From the NCBI GenBank assembly GCA_049487715.1, contig CP150557.1:124001-188000 (forward strand): a stretch of 64,000 nt of DNA, given 5' to 3'. Below the pieces are notes generated by a model. That model saw only the letters and a list, made by a program, of their open reading frames with translations. It did no database searches and had not been told where the DNA came from. Below, in pieces: positions 25,698 through 38,859 of this stretch (its first letter is position 1; every line of letters starts with the position of its first letter). This DNA is from Pycnococcus provasolii. Lineage: Eukaryota; Chlorophyta; Pseudoscourfieldiophyceae; Pseudoscourfieldiales. A program made the translations under genes and the position numbers.

Positions 25698-28600
25698 ATG
25701 AGCGGCGTGGCGAGAAAGCCGCGCGCCAAGTTTGTGCCGGGAGGCAAGAGCGCGGCGGCGGCGGTGGTGGCCAAGGTGGAGAAAGTGGCGACGCCGTTGG
25801 CTCCGCCACCCGCGGCGGAGGAGCCTGAGGAAGCGCAGGCACCGGCGCCAGAGGTGGAGCTGGAAGACGGCGCGGAAGCAGCGGCGCCGGCGCCGGAGGT
25901 GAAGCCTGCCGACGACGAGCCAGCGCCGGAACCGGAACCTGAGGCGCCGGCGCCGTCAGCACCCGTGGAATCGTCCGAACCAGCCGCACCCGTTGGCGGT
26001 GAGAGCAGCGCCGCGCACGGCGCGGCGGCCGACGCGCTGCCCGCGGCGCACGAGCCGAAGGTGATGGCGCAGTTCCGACACCGCGTCGGCGAGACGCCGC
26101 GCAAGGTGCTCATCGAACGCAAGAAGAGGCTGTTCGCGGCTCAGAAGCTCGACACGCTGCTACTCGAGCAGGGAGTCGACCTCGACACCATGGGAACCAC
26201 GGACGCGAAGTGGACGCTCCCGCTCAGCACGTTCGACGACACGGAATTCGAGAGCCGCTTGCCGTCAGAGTGGGTCTGCAAGGAGATTCCCGTTCCCGCG
26301 CGAGCTCTCGTGCGTGCCGAAGGCGGGAGAGGCCGTGTCTTCGCTTGGCGCTCGGGCGACGTCGTTGACTTTAACGGCGAGGCGAACGCGTACAAGCTGC
26401 GCTGGACCGATGGCGGAAGCTCGGCCGACGGCGACGACATCGCGTGGGTCGAACGCCTGTTCGTCTGCTTCTCCACCGAAGACCCCTTCGTGTGGGCGAA
26501 GCGCGTTGGCGCCGCGGTGAAGTCACGAGCGCAGATTGAGACGATGCTGCGATACAACCTCTTCGTCGACTCGATGCCCACGGAGGACATCCCGCTGCTG
26601 ACGGTGGAGCAGATCAACCGCGTACTGAGCTTCAGCCTCAACTCCAAGAAGCTCAAGGACAAACTCATGGACACGAGCCAGCTGATCAGCGAAATCAACG
26701 TCGACTACGCGCGAACGATGAACCGCATCGTGTTCGACGAGGCGGTGCGCAAGGGCCAGGTGGCGGCCATCCTTCCGATCAAGGAGGAGTTCCCGCCCAC
26801 CGCCCAAAAGCCGGCGCCGCTGTGCGGAACCGTCGAGGTGCCGCAGTACGACTTCCCCGAGTGCTTCAGCGAGTTCTCCTTCCACACCTTCCTGACGAAG
26901 CCGGAGGTGATCTCGGCGATGATCAAGGTGAGGACGGAGTGCATGAAGGTGCTGCGCCTTTCCCTCTTCCAGACGTACTACACGAAGAGCAGCCGGCTGG
27001 AGGACTTCAACCAGACGCAGACGCAGGCGCAGGACGCAACGGCGAACAGCCTGAAGGAGAGCTGGGTGACGCGCCTTCGCAATGACATTCGCAGCAGCTT
27101 CAAGGATGCGGGCAAGGGCTGGTACAACGTGCACGAGACGAGCCGCGAGACGTACGAGGGCTCGAAGCTGAAGCGATTCAACGTGATGACGAAGCTCATC
27201 ATGGAGGACACGATGCGCTTCATCGTCGAGGACAGCCTCTCGCGCTTCACGGCGTTTGTCGAGCGCACTTGCCTCATGCCCGTCACGATTAAGAGCAGCG
27301 ACGAGGTGGAGGTAAAGCCTTACGTCGCTCCTCCCTCGGCGGCAGCCGCGTCCGGGTCATCTGGCGCGCCGGGAGCTGGCGGCGACGCCGCGTCGGCGGG
27401 CGCGGGAGAGGCTGCGCAGCCCACGGCGGAGCAGGCTAGGCGACCACCTCTGATCAGCATTGAGGTTGTCATTGGCAAGGCTTCAAATGACGAGATGGGA
27501 GTTGCCAAGACAGGCGCGAAAGCTGCCGCCGGCGCAGCGGCGGACGAATCGGGATCCGTGTTCCGCTACGCAACGCCGCTCGAGAAGTTCGACTCAACGT
27601 TCGACGCGATGTTCAGCCGCGCGCTCACGAGCATGCAGAACATCAACGTGCTCGAGCCGTCCATCATGGAGGGCCTCTTCTGGTCGCAGGTGGAGAATCT
27701 TAACACTGTGCACCCGCTCGAGGCGCACGTGCAGGCGTGGCGCAAGCGCGTGAGCGCGGCAATCGGCCACGCGACGGAGGTGGCGAGCGAGTACCTGGCC
27801 ACGCTGTCGCAATTCGACAAAATTCTCATGGAGGAACCGAAGAAGGTGATTGCGGAGCTCGAGGCGCTCGGCGAGGAACTCACGCTGGACCGAATCAAAA
27901 AGGAGATTGACCGCAACACGGAGGAGTTCGAGATGCTCGAGGCGCGGATGCCAAGTTCAATCAACATTGGTGCGTTCAATGTGAGTCTAAAAAAGACAAA
28001 GGAGACGCTAGTGACGAAGAAGGGCCAGCTCGTGTCGATGCTGAAGTTGCTCCTTGCGAATCAGCCGCGTCGCGAGTATGACGCGATCATCAAAGAATTC
28101 GACGGCATCTACTCGCAGCTGCGCGTGAAGACGGGAAACATCGAGGACGTCGACACGATGCGTAAGTTCATCGACGATGTGCCGAACAAGGTGCGCGAGC
28201 TGCAGGAGCGCATCATGGCAACTCAGGTGTACTTCGACACGCTCGACCACTACCAGTGCGCTCTGAGCGAGGAGGACTTCAAGGTGAAGTGCGTGACCGA
28301 GTCGTGGAACACGAAGATTGATCGCCAGATTCTGCGCACCGAGGAGGCTTTGGTGGAGGATCAGGAGGGTTACGAGAACGAGCAGAAGGAGGAGCAGGAC
28401 TCGTTCAACAATCAGCTCGCGTACCTCACACAGACGGTGCAGGAATTCTCCTCGCACGCCGACCTCGAGGAGGTGGACGCCGTCTACAAGACGGTTACGG
28501 ACCTCGAGAAGCAGCTCGCAGAAGCGACGACAGAGGCGGCGAAATTCAACAGCCGCGAGGCAATCTTCGAACGACCTCTGACCGACTACTCGAACCTGAA

Positions 28601-31600
28601 GAAGGTGGTGAATCAGTTCGAGCCGTACAAGCTGCTGTGGTCAACCGCGCATGCTTGGAAAGAGAACAGGGAGAAGTACATGAACGACAGCTTCCTTACG
28701 CTAGTGCCAGAGGAAATCGACAGGAACGTGCAGAACTGGTGGCGCACTGTGTTCAAGCAGGGCAAGGGATTTGCGACAAGGGAGCTGCCAAAGAACGCCG
28801 CGTGCTGTGAGGTGATCAGGGAGCAGATTGACGAATTCAAGCCCTACGTGCCTCTCATTCAGGCGTAAGTCTACCTCTAACCACTAAAACACGCCCAAAA
28901 ACAACAATCACTAACAACCTGACACACTAAATAATACAGGATGAGAAATCCGGGTATGCGTGACCGGCACTGGGAGAAGATCTCCGCGGAGCTTGGCTCG
29001 CCGCTGCACCCTGACGAGTCGTTCACGCTTACACAGGCGATCGAGATGGGCCTGCCCGACCACCTCGCGATGATCACGAAAATATCCGACGTGGCTGGCA
29101 AGGAGTACGGCATCGAGACGGCTCTCGACAAGATGCAGGGAGAGTGGGAAGGAACCGAGCTTGTCGTCATGGAATACAGAGAGACTGGCACGTACGTCAT
29201 TAAGCTTGATGAGACGACGTCGCAGATGCTCGACGATCACATCGTGATGACGCAGTCCATGTCCTTCTCTCCGTTCAAGAAGCCGTTCGCGGAGCGCATC
29301 AACGCCTGGGAGAAGCAACTGAACCTCGTCTCCGAGATTCTCGACGAGTGGCTCGCCGTGCAGCGCAGCTGGATGTACCTCTCGCCCATTTTCGAGGCGC
29401 CTGACATCCAAGAACAGCTTCCACTCGAGTCGAAGCGCTTCATGAATGTCGACCGCTTCTGGCGCAAGACGCTTGGGCAGACGAAGAACACGCCCAACGT
29501 GCTGACGATGTGCGGGAACCAAAAGCTCCTTGACCAGTTCGCGGACAGCAACAAGATGCTTGAGAGCGTGCAGAAGAGCCTTGCGGAGTACCTTGAGACG
29601 AAGCGCCTCGCATTCAGCCGATTCTTCTTCCTGTCGAACGACGAGCTGCTGCAGATTTTGTCGCAGACGAAGAATCCTCTGGCTGTGCAGCCGCACTTGA
29701 AGAAGTGCTTCGAGGCGATCGAGTCGCTTGATTTCGCCGACAACCTCGAGATATCGGCGATGAATTCGAAAGAAAAGGAGAAGGTTGCCTGGAACGAAAC
29801 GATGTTCCCCAAGGGGAATGTGGAAATCTGGCTTGGAACCGTCGAGAGCCGGATGAGGACGTCGCTGCACCACCACATCACCGAGTCAGTCAAGGACTAC
29901 GCCGCGAGAAAGCGAAGCGAATGGGTGCGCTCCTGGCCAGCCATGGTCATCCTCGGCGTGTCAGCGGTGTACTGGACGAAGAACGTCGAGGAAGGCATCA
30001 CCGAGGCGCAGCTGGAGATGACGTACGACAAGAATGTCTCCGACCTTATGGACCTCACCGAGCTCGTTCGCGGTCAGCTCTCGAACCAGGATCGCAACAC
30101 GCTTGGTGCGCTCATCACCATCGACGTGCACGCTCGCGACACGGTGGAGATTCTGCGAGACAACAACGTCTCCGCGCTCACGGAGTTCCTGTGGGTTTCG
30201 CAGCTTCGCTACTACTGGGAGACGAAGCCGGGAGATGCGCAGGATGAGATCTGGGTGAAGATGGTCCAGGCAAGTCTCATCTTTGGATACGAGTACCTGG
30301 GCAACACTCCTCGTTTAGTGGTGACTCCGCTAACTGATCGCTGCTACATGACCCTCATGGGCGCTATGCACGTTAACCTCGGTGGTGCACCCGCCGGACC
30401 TGCCGGGACGGGAAAAACAGAGACGACGAAGGACCTTGCCAAGGCGCTGGCGAAGCAGTGCGTGGTGTTCAACTGCTCCGACGGACTCGACTTCTTGGCC
30501 ATGGCGAAGTTCTTCAAGGGACTCGCCAGTTCCGGCGCATGGGCATGCTTCGACGAGTTCAACCGCATCGACCTTGAGGTGCTGAGCGTCGTCGCCCAGC
30601 AGATTCTTACCATTCAACTGGCCATCCAGCAGGGACTGCAGCGATTCGTTTTCGAGGACACGGAAATCTCGCTGAATCCCGCGTGCACTGTGTACATTAC
30701 CATGAACCCCGGCTACGCCGGAAGATCAGAGCTGCCGGATAACCTGAAGGCTTTGTTTAGGCCGTGCGCGATGATGGTTCCCGACTACGCTCTCATCGGC
30801 GAGGTTTCGCTGTACTCGTTCGGATTCAAGGAATCGCGTAACCTGGCCCGTAAAATGGTTTCCACGTTCCAACTCTGCTCGGAGCAGCTTAGTTCGCAGG
30901 ATCACTACGACTACGGCATGCGCGCCGTGAAGTCTGTCATCACCGCCGCGGGAAATCTGAAGTTTAAATTTCCCGACGACGACGAGAACATTCTTCTGCT
31001 TCGCGGACTTTCCGACGTGAACGTGCCTAAGTTCCTCAGCCACGACTTGCCACTGTTCTTCGGTATCATCAAGGATCTTTTCCCGGGAATGGAGAAGCCT
31101 CACATCGACTACTCCGAGCTTCTCAACGGCGTCGACAAAGCCTGCAAGCAGCTCAACGTGCAGCCGGTGGAAATTTTTCAGATGAAGATCATTCAGCTGT
31201 TCGAGATGACACTCGTGCGCCACGGTCTGATGCTCGTCGGTCCCACCGGCGGAGGAAAGACGAGCGGCTATCGCGCGCTGTCGATGGCGATGACGAGCAT
31301 CAAAAAGGAGCAGGGCGAATTATCCGCATTCGAGAATGTCAAGTACATAGTGCTGAATCCAAAGGCGATCACCATGGGTCAGCTGTACGGCCAATTTGAC
31401 GAGCAGACCCACGAATGGACGGATGGCGTTCTGGCATGCTACATGCGCGACCTCGCGGCGGAGGACACGCCAACGAAGAAGTGGCTCATGTTCGACGGCC
31501 CCGTCGACGCCATCTGGATCGAGAACATGAACACCGTGCTAGACGACAACAAGAAGCTCTGCCTGGTGAGCGGGGAGATTATCCAGCTGTCGGCATCCAT

Positions 31601-34600
31601 GACGATGATGTTCGAGGTGGAGGACCTCGCCGTCGCGAGCCCCGCCACGGTGTCGCGCTGCGGCATGGTGTACGTCGAGCCGACGTCGCTCGGCATGGAG
31701 CCGCTGTACGACTCTTGGATTAACACGGTGCCGCACCCTCTCGACCAGCACAAGGAGCTCGTCGGTGGCCTCTTTAAGCTGGTTCCGGATCTGGTGCGCT
31801 ACGTTCGCAAGAACATGAAGGAGACGGTTGGCTCGACGAATAACAATCTCGTCGCGAGCTGCTTTAATGTCATGGACGGGCTCACGAAAAAGTACGAGCG
31901 AGTTCCCGACGTCGACGAGCCGCTGTCGGAGGAGGTGCTTGGCCAGTACGCGGCTGGCGTCGGCAAGCTCTTCGTATTCTCCATCATATGGTCCGTCGGC
32001 GCGTCGGTGCGTGCCGACTTCCAGGACGACTTTGACAAGCTGCTTCGCGAGGCACTGGACGGCGCGGGATACGGCGAGCATGCGCCACCAGCTGACAAAA
32101 AGGTGTACGACTGCATGTACAACGTGGAGACGGGTGAGTGGGTGGAGTGGATGTCCACCATTCCCGAATTCAAGGTGGATCCCCAGATGCCCTTCAGCGA
32201 CCTCATCGTTCCCACCGCCGACACGGTGAGGTACATGTACGTCGTCGAGCACTTGCTCAAGGTGGGATGCCACGTGCTCTGCGTCGGAGGCACAGGAACG
32301 GGCAAGACGCTCAACCTGAACAACCTGTTGGCGAGCGGAATGGGGCCATCTTACGCTCCCGTCGCTGTGACATTCAGCGCTCAAACATCCGCAAACCAGA
32401 CTCAGGACATGATCGACGGCAAGCTCGACAAGAGGCGAAAGGGCGTCTTCGGGCCACCGGCTGGAACGAAGTACGTCGTGTACGTCGACGACATGAACAT
32501 GCCGGAGGTTGAGAAGTACGGCGCGCAGCCGCCGATCGAGATTCTGCGCCAGTGGATGGATCACCAGGGATGGTACGAGCGCAAGCCGCCGTGCGCATTC
32601 AAGACGCTCATCGACATACAATTTTTGGGTTCCATGGGACCGCCGGGAGGAGGCCGCAATCCCGTCACAATGCGCTTCCTGCGCCACTTCAACTACATCT
32701 CGTTTGCGGAGATGTCCGATGGGTCGATCCACCGCATCTTCGACACCATCTTTTCGGCCAATCTGCACAAGTCGTTCCCCGGACGCGAGGACATCTACAC
32801 CCTCTCGTCGAAGATTATGGACGCGACCATCTCCGTGTACAACATCATTCGCAAGGAGCTGCTGCCGACGCCGAGCAAGTCGCATTACCAGTACAACCTG
32901 CGCGACTTTGCAAAGGTGGTGCAGGGATGCATGCGCGCCGATCCGAAGGTTCTGCAAACGGGAGACCAGATCCTAGCGCTCTGGCTGCACGAGTCGTCTC
33001 GCGTGTTCGCCGATCGCCTGATCACCAACGAAGACTCGGCGTGGTTCAAGGGCATGCTGAGCGACGCCATGAAAAAGTCGTGCGAAAAGGGCTACGACGA
33101 CGTTGTGAAAACGGAGCGACTCATGTTCGCCGACTATCTCATTCCCGGCGCCGATCCTAGGCTGTACCAGCAGGTAACGGACATGGAGCAGCTTTCTAAG
33201 GTGATTAACGAGTATCTTGAGGACTACAACAACGTGAACACCACGCCGATGAAGCTGGTGATGTTCTTGGACGCCATCGACCACGTTTCGCGCATCTCTC
33301 GTGTGATCAGCCTTCCGCTTGGCAACTCTCTCCTGCTGGGAGTTGGTGGATCAGGACGTCAGAGCTTGACACGCCTTGCGGCGTACATGGCGGAGTTCGA
33401 CGTTCACCAGATTGAAATCACTAAGAACTACGGAAATAACGAGTGGAAGGACGACCTGAAGAGCGCTCTGCTGAAGGCTGGATGCGAGGACAAGGATGTC
33501 GTGTTCCTTTTCTGCGACACGCAGATTGTCAAGGAGAGCATGCTCGAGGACGTCGGCCAGCTGCTGAACTCGGGCGAGGTACCAAACTTGCTCACCGGCA
33601 ACGAGGAGATGGAGCAGATCAGCTCTGCGATGCGCCCTGTGCTCGCGGAGAAGGGCCAGCCCGCAACAAAGATGGCGTGTATGACCGCCTTCATCTCACG
33701 CGTGCGAACGAATTTGCACATCGTGCTGGCATTCTCTCCTATCGGCGACGCGTTCCGCACGCGGCTGCGCATGTTCCCCTCCCTGCTGAACTGTACCACA
33801 CTGAACTACTTCGGCCCGTGGCCGAATGAGGCTCTGCAGTCCGTCGCGCGCACCTTCCTCGGCGATCTGCCCGTCGAAAACGACGACCAGCTCGACGCGC
33901 TCGTGCACATGTGCGTGAGCATCCACCAGAGCACCGAGAAAGAGACGGTGAGATACCTGAACGAGCAGAGAAGGTACAACTACGTCACACCGACGTCGTA
34001 CCTGGAGCTGCTGTCGACACTCATCACGCTGCAGGGCGAGAAGCGCGAGGAGATTGAGACGATGCGAAAGCGCCTTGAGATTGGCCTCGACAAGCTGCTC
34101 ACCACAGCCTCGCAGGTGGAGGTGATGCAGAAGGAGCTCACAGATTTGCAGCCGGTGCTGGCGAAGACGCAGGAGGAGGTGAGTCAGATGATGGAGGTCA
34201 TCAGCAAGGACAAGGCTGAGGCGGACAAGACGAAAGAGGTGGTTTCCAAGCAGGAGGCGGAAGCGAACGAGCAGGCGGCGGAAGCGAAGGGCATTGCCGA
34301 CTCCGCGCAGGCGGACCTAGACAAGGCGCTGCCCGCTCTGGACGCCGCGGTTGCAAGCTTGAAGAACCTGAGCCGTAACGACATCGTCGAGGTGAAGTCG
34401 CTGTCTAACCCGCCGGACGGCGTCAAGCTCGTGATGGAGGTGACGTGCATATACTTCGAAGAGAAGCCAGTCATGGTTGCAGATCCGAACAAAATTGGAA
34501 AGAAGATACCCAACTACTGGGATCCGGGGAAAAAGCTTCTGAACGACCCCACGAAGTTCCTAGACTCTCTCATGACATTCGATAAAGATAACATCCCGCA

Positions 34601-37600
34601 GAAGGTTATCGATAAGATTGACCCGTACATCGAGTTGGAGACGTTCACGCCAGAAGCCATTTCGAAGGTTTCCAAGGCATGCACGTCCATCTGCATGTGG
34701 GCGCGCGCGATGCACATGTACCACAACGTCGCACTAGGAGTCGAGCCGAAGCGTCAAGCTCTGGCGGCGGCACAGCAGAAGCTTGAGAAAACGATGGGGG
34801 AGCTGAAGGAGGCGCAAGCGCTTCTCGCGGAGGTTGAGAGGAAGATTAATGAGCTGGAGAAGAATCTAGCTGCCGCAAATAAAAAGAAGGACGAGCTCGC
34901 GGATCAGGTGCAGCAGTGCACGGCAAGGCTCGATCGTGCAGAGAAGCTCATCGGAGGTCTCGGCGGCGAGAAGACGCGATGGCAGGAGACGGTCGCGAGC
35001 TTAGGCGTGGCCCTTAACAATGTCATTGGCGACGTGAGCGTAGCCGCCGCATCCATCGCGTACGCCGGCGTGTTCACGCCCGTGTTCCGAACGGCACTCA
35101 ACGAAATGTGGGCGCAAAGCCTCGTCAAGCTGAACCTGCCACACACCTCGGGCGCATCGCTGACGTCCGTCCTGATGGATCCCGTGAAGGTTCGTCAGTG
35201 GGCCATCTACGGATTGCCCTCGGACACCGTTAGCATCGAGAATGGCATCATCGTGACGAAGGCACGCCGCTGGCCTCTGATGATTGATCCACAGGGTCAG
35301 GCGAATAAATGGGTGAAAAACATGGAAAAAGAATCCGGACTCGATGTCGTGAAATTGTCCGACAAGGACTTTTTGAGAACCCTCGAGAACGGCGTGCGCT
35401 TTGGCCGAGCAGTTCTCATGGAGAATATTGGAGAGGCGCTCGATGCCGCCCTCGAGCCTCTTTTGCTCAAGCAAACATTCAAGCAGGGCGGAGCGGAGGT
35501 GATTCGCATCGGAGAAAGTATCATCCCGTACCATCCTGACTTTAGATTTTACATGACAACGAAATATCGATCCCCTCACTACGCACCTGAGACGAGCGTG
35601 AAGGTATCATTGCTGAACTTTGGAATCACGTTCGAGGGACTCGAGGATCAAATGCTTGCGACCTGCGTGGAACAGGAACGCCCAGATCTTGCGGCGCAAA
35701 AGGCGGATTTGGTGGTGAACAATGCAAAAATGAAGCGCGAGCTGAAGGAAATTGAGGACAAAATTCTCTACATGCTCTCCAATTCCACTGGAAACATCCT
35801 CGACGACGAGGTGCTCATCGAAACTCTCGCCCAGAGCAAGGTTACGTCGAACGAAATTTCGCAGAAGGTTGCTGAGGCGGAGAAGACAGAAAAGGTGATT
35901 GACGAGACGCGCGAGTCGTACCGCTTCGTCGCGCTTCGCGCCTCTCTGCTCTTCTTCTGCATCACCGACCTCGCGCTCGTCGACCCGATGTACCAGTACT
36001 CGTTGACGTGGTTCGTCGACCTGTTCGTGAGAGGCCTCGGCGAGGCTGTGCCCGCGGACGACGTTCCCACGCGTGGTGCGAACATCAACGATTTCTTCAC
36101 GTACAGCCTGTACGTGAACGTCTGCCGCTCTCTGTTCGAGGTTCACAAGCTCATGTTTTCGTTGCTGCTTTGTCACAAGATTATGGACAACCGCGGCGAT
36201 ATCGACCCTACGGAGTGGCGATTCCTTCTCTCAGGGCCAGCGAAGCTTGATGTGACGAAGGCAAATCCGGCGTCAGACTGGCTCATCGAAAAGAGCTGGA
36301 TCGAGATCGTGAAGTTGGCAGAGCTTCCCAACTTTCAAGGTTTTGACGACCACTTCGTTATGAACATTGACCACTACAAGGGCATCTTCGATCTAACGGA
36401 TGCGCACGAAGCGCCGCTTCATGGTGCTTGGGAGAAGCAGCTCGTGACGGCGGGAAAGACGGGGGCGGGAAGCTTCTCCAAGCTCCTGTTCATTCGCGCG
36501 ATGAGGCCAGATAAGTGTGTGAGCGCGATTCAGCTCTTCGTTGCCGAACATCTTGGACAGCGGTTCATCGAGCCTCCGCCGTTCGACCTTGCCGCGAGCT
36601 ACCACGACTCGTCTCCCACGACACCGCTTATTTTCGTTCTCAGCAGCGGTGCGGATCCCATGGCTGACCTGCTGAAGCTTGCGGACGAGATGCGCATGTC
36701 GAAGAAGTTTGAGAAGGTTTCGCTCGGTCAAGGACAGGGCCCGAAGGCTGAGAAGCTCATTAAGATGGGTGTCGACCGCGGCATGTGGGTGTGCCTGCAG
36801 AACTGCCACCTCAGTACATCTTGGATGCCCAAGATGGAGCAGATCATTGAGCAATTTTCACCCGATCAGGTCCACAAGGACTTCAGGCTATGGCTCACGT
36901 CGATGCCTTCGCCCAACTTCCCCGTGGCTGTGCTGCAAAACGGAGTAAAAATGACCTTGGAGCCGCCGGCAGGTCTCAAGGCGAACCTCAACCGCGCGTT
37001 CCTGCGCTACAGCGACGACGACCTCAACGACTGCGCGAAGCCTGCGGAGTGGAAGAAGATGCTCTTCGGCATGTGTCTCTTCCACGCCGTCATTCAGGAC
37101 CGACGCAAGTTCGGCGCGCTGGGATGGAACATCCGATACGAGTTCACCGACGGCGACTTGGGTGTGTGCAACACGCAGATTCGCATGTTCCTGAACGATT
37201 ACGAAAACATCCCATTCGACGTCATCCGATTCCTCTGCACGGAGATCAACTACGGTGGCCGAGTGACTGACGACAAGGATCGCCGGCTGATCAACAACCT
37301 GATCACGACATTCATCAATGTTCAGGCTGCGAATCCAGAGCCAGAGGAAGATGTGACGTTCAGCCCGAGTGGCGTGTACATCAGTCCGCCGTGCACGTCG
37401 CAGAAGGCTTTCCTCGAGCACATCGCCGGTTACCCGATCGTGCCCAAGCCGGAGATTTTCGGCCTTCACGACAACGCGGATATCACGTGCGACCAGAACA
37501 TGGCGATGGACATGTTCGCGTCCGTTTTGAGTCTGCAGCCGCGAGCGGCGTCCGGTGGGGGCAAGAGTCGCGAGGAGCAGATTGGAGATCGATGCAAGGA

Positions 37601-38423
37601 GATTGAGGAAACTCTCCCGAAAATGTTCGACGTGGAGAACGTGCAGAATGCATACCCCACGGACTACAACCAGTCGATGAACACGGTTCTCTCGCAGGAG
37701 TGCATCCGCTACAACGGCCTGCTGGCTGTGATGGTGAAGACGCTCGCGGAGAGCCAGAAGGCGCTCAAGGGACTCGTGGCAATGGACGCGGTGCTCGAGT
37801 CGATTACCGACGCCATCTTCCTGAACAGGGTTCCCACCAAGTGGGAAAGCAAGGCGTACCCGTCGCTCAAGCCTCTCACCGGCTGGACGGCGGATCTCTT
37901 CAGGCGCCTTGACTTCATCCAGACATGGATCGACAAGGGTGTACCTACGTCGTACTGGATCAGCGGCTTCTTCTTCCCTCAGGCTTTCTTGACGGGCACG
38001 CTGCAGAATTTTGCTCGTGCGAACCAGTACCCGATCGACACCATCTCATGGGACTTCAAGGTGATGGATGACCTTAGCGTCTCTGCCATTAAGGAAGCGC
38101 CGACTAGTGGGTGCTACATCTACGGTATGTTCATGGAAGGTGCGCAGTGGAATTCTGAAGCGCATGGGATCGACGAGAGCCGTCCGAAGGAGCTGTACAC
38201 GGAGTTCCCGGTGATGTGGCTCACCCCCGTGAAGGATCGCCCGCCGGTTGATGAGAAGAAGTACTTATGCCCCGTGTATAAGACTCTCTTGCGTGCCGGA
38301 ACTCTGTCGACAACAGGACACTCGACAAACTTCGTGATGATGGTCGAGCTGAGCTCTGGGGAGGAGGCGAAAGAGCACTGGATCAACCGATCGGTTGCTT
38401 TGTTCACTGCGCTAAGTTATTAG
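25698..38423 (+). CDS. Axonemal inner-arm dynein heavy chain (DNAH3/7/12-like), two exons
   Basis: Coding exons 25698-28864 and 28940-38423 give 4,216 residues. The join restores the stem motif RNPGMRDRHW. The protein powers ciliary bending by microtubule sliding. Order: an Ala/Pro/Glu-rich ~120-residue N-terminus unusual for the family, tail, linker, then the AAA ring. P-loops: AAA1 GPAGTGKT near residue 1542, AAA2 GPTGGGKT near 1823, AAA3 GGTGTGKT near 2172, AAA4 GVGGSGRQ near 2523 (degenerate, as usual). AAA1 also has CFDEFNRI as its Walker B. The coiled-coil stalk with the microtubule-binding tip spans about 2790-3130, and AAA5/AAA6 plus the C-terminal domain follow. Size and the AAA2 motif fit single-headed inner-arm dyneins. 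Start: the first ATG, just after CACCATC. Confidence 0.95.
28865..28939 (+). other. 75-bp spliceosomal intron in dynein gene
   Basis: GTAAGT donor after CAGGC, acceptor ATACAG. A-rich interior with CTAAC-type branch candidates (CTAACAACC). Removal joins the frames exactly. Without splicing, translation stops within four bases of the junction. Confidence 0.93.
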
Positions 38424-38859
38424 ATGATCCAAATACAAATTGTTTTTACAAAACAAGTCCGCCACCAGTGTGGTTTGTTATTGTTTGCATTTGTATTATA
38501 AGGATCAAAGTTTTTTTTTTCCTTGTGCACTCCAGAGGAGAGGCGCATTGAAAGAAAAAAATTAACGCAGAACAAGGACAAGCCGTATACATATATTAAA
38601 AATTTTGGTGGTGGGATGGTTTTATTTTCAATATGTTTTTGGTAGAGGTAAAGATTTGTAACACAATTCGTGAAAAATGAATTCAATTTATTTATGGATG
38701 CCTATTGTCTTTGTTTTTGTACAAAGCGCATGTTGATGCATGCACAAGTCGTCGGTTGGCGGCGAAAGCGACGACGACGGCGACAACATGCGCAAGCGGA
38801 GGTGATGTGGACGACCGTCTGACAAAGTAAAGTACACTCCATTACTTAATTAGTCATGC
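38424..38859. other. AT-rich spacer between convergent dynein and CobW-domain genes
   Basis: Markedly A/T-rich compared with the genes. It holds 3' ends of both transcripts and copy D of the 3'-flank element. No frame of note. Confidence 0.6.
38801..38846 (-). promoter_or_regulatory. Conserved 3'-flank element, copy D (after CobW-domain gene)
   Basis: Read on the minus strand: GGAGTGTACTTTACTTTGTC, then GACGGTCGTCCACATCACC. It lies just beyond the stop (38860) of the minus-strand gene, again in sense orientation. Confidence 0.6.

Noticed and set aside
31539-32957. Minus-strand frame of 472 codons inside the dynein gene
   Set aside because: Antisense shadow in high-GC coding sequence; His/Arg/Val-rich with no domain, opposite a conserved AAA region.
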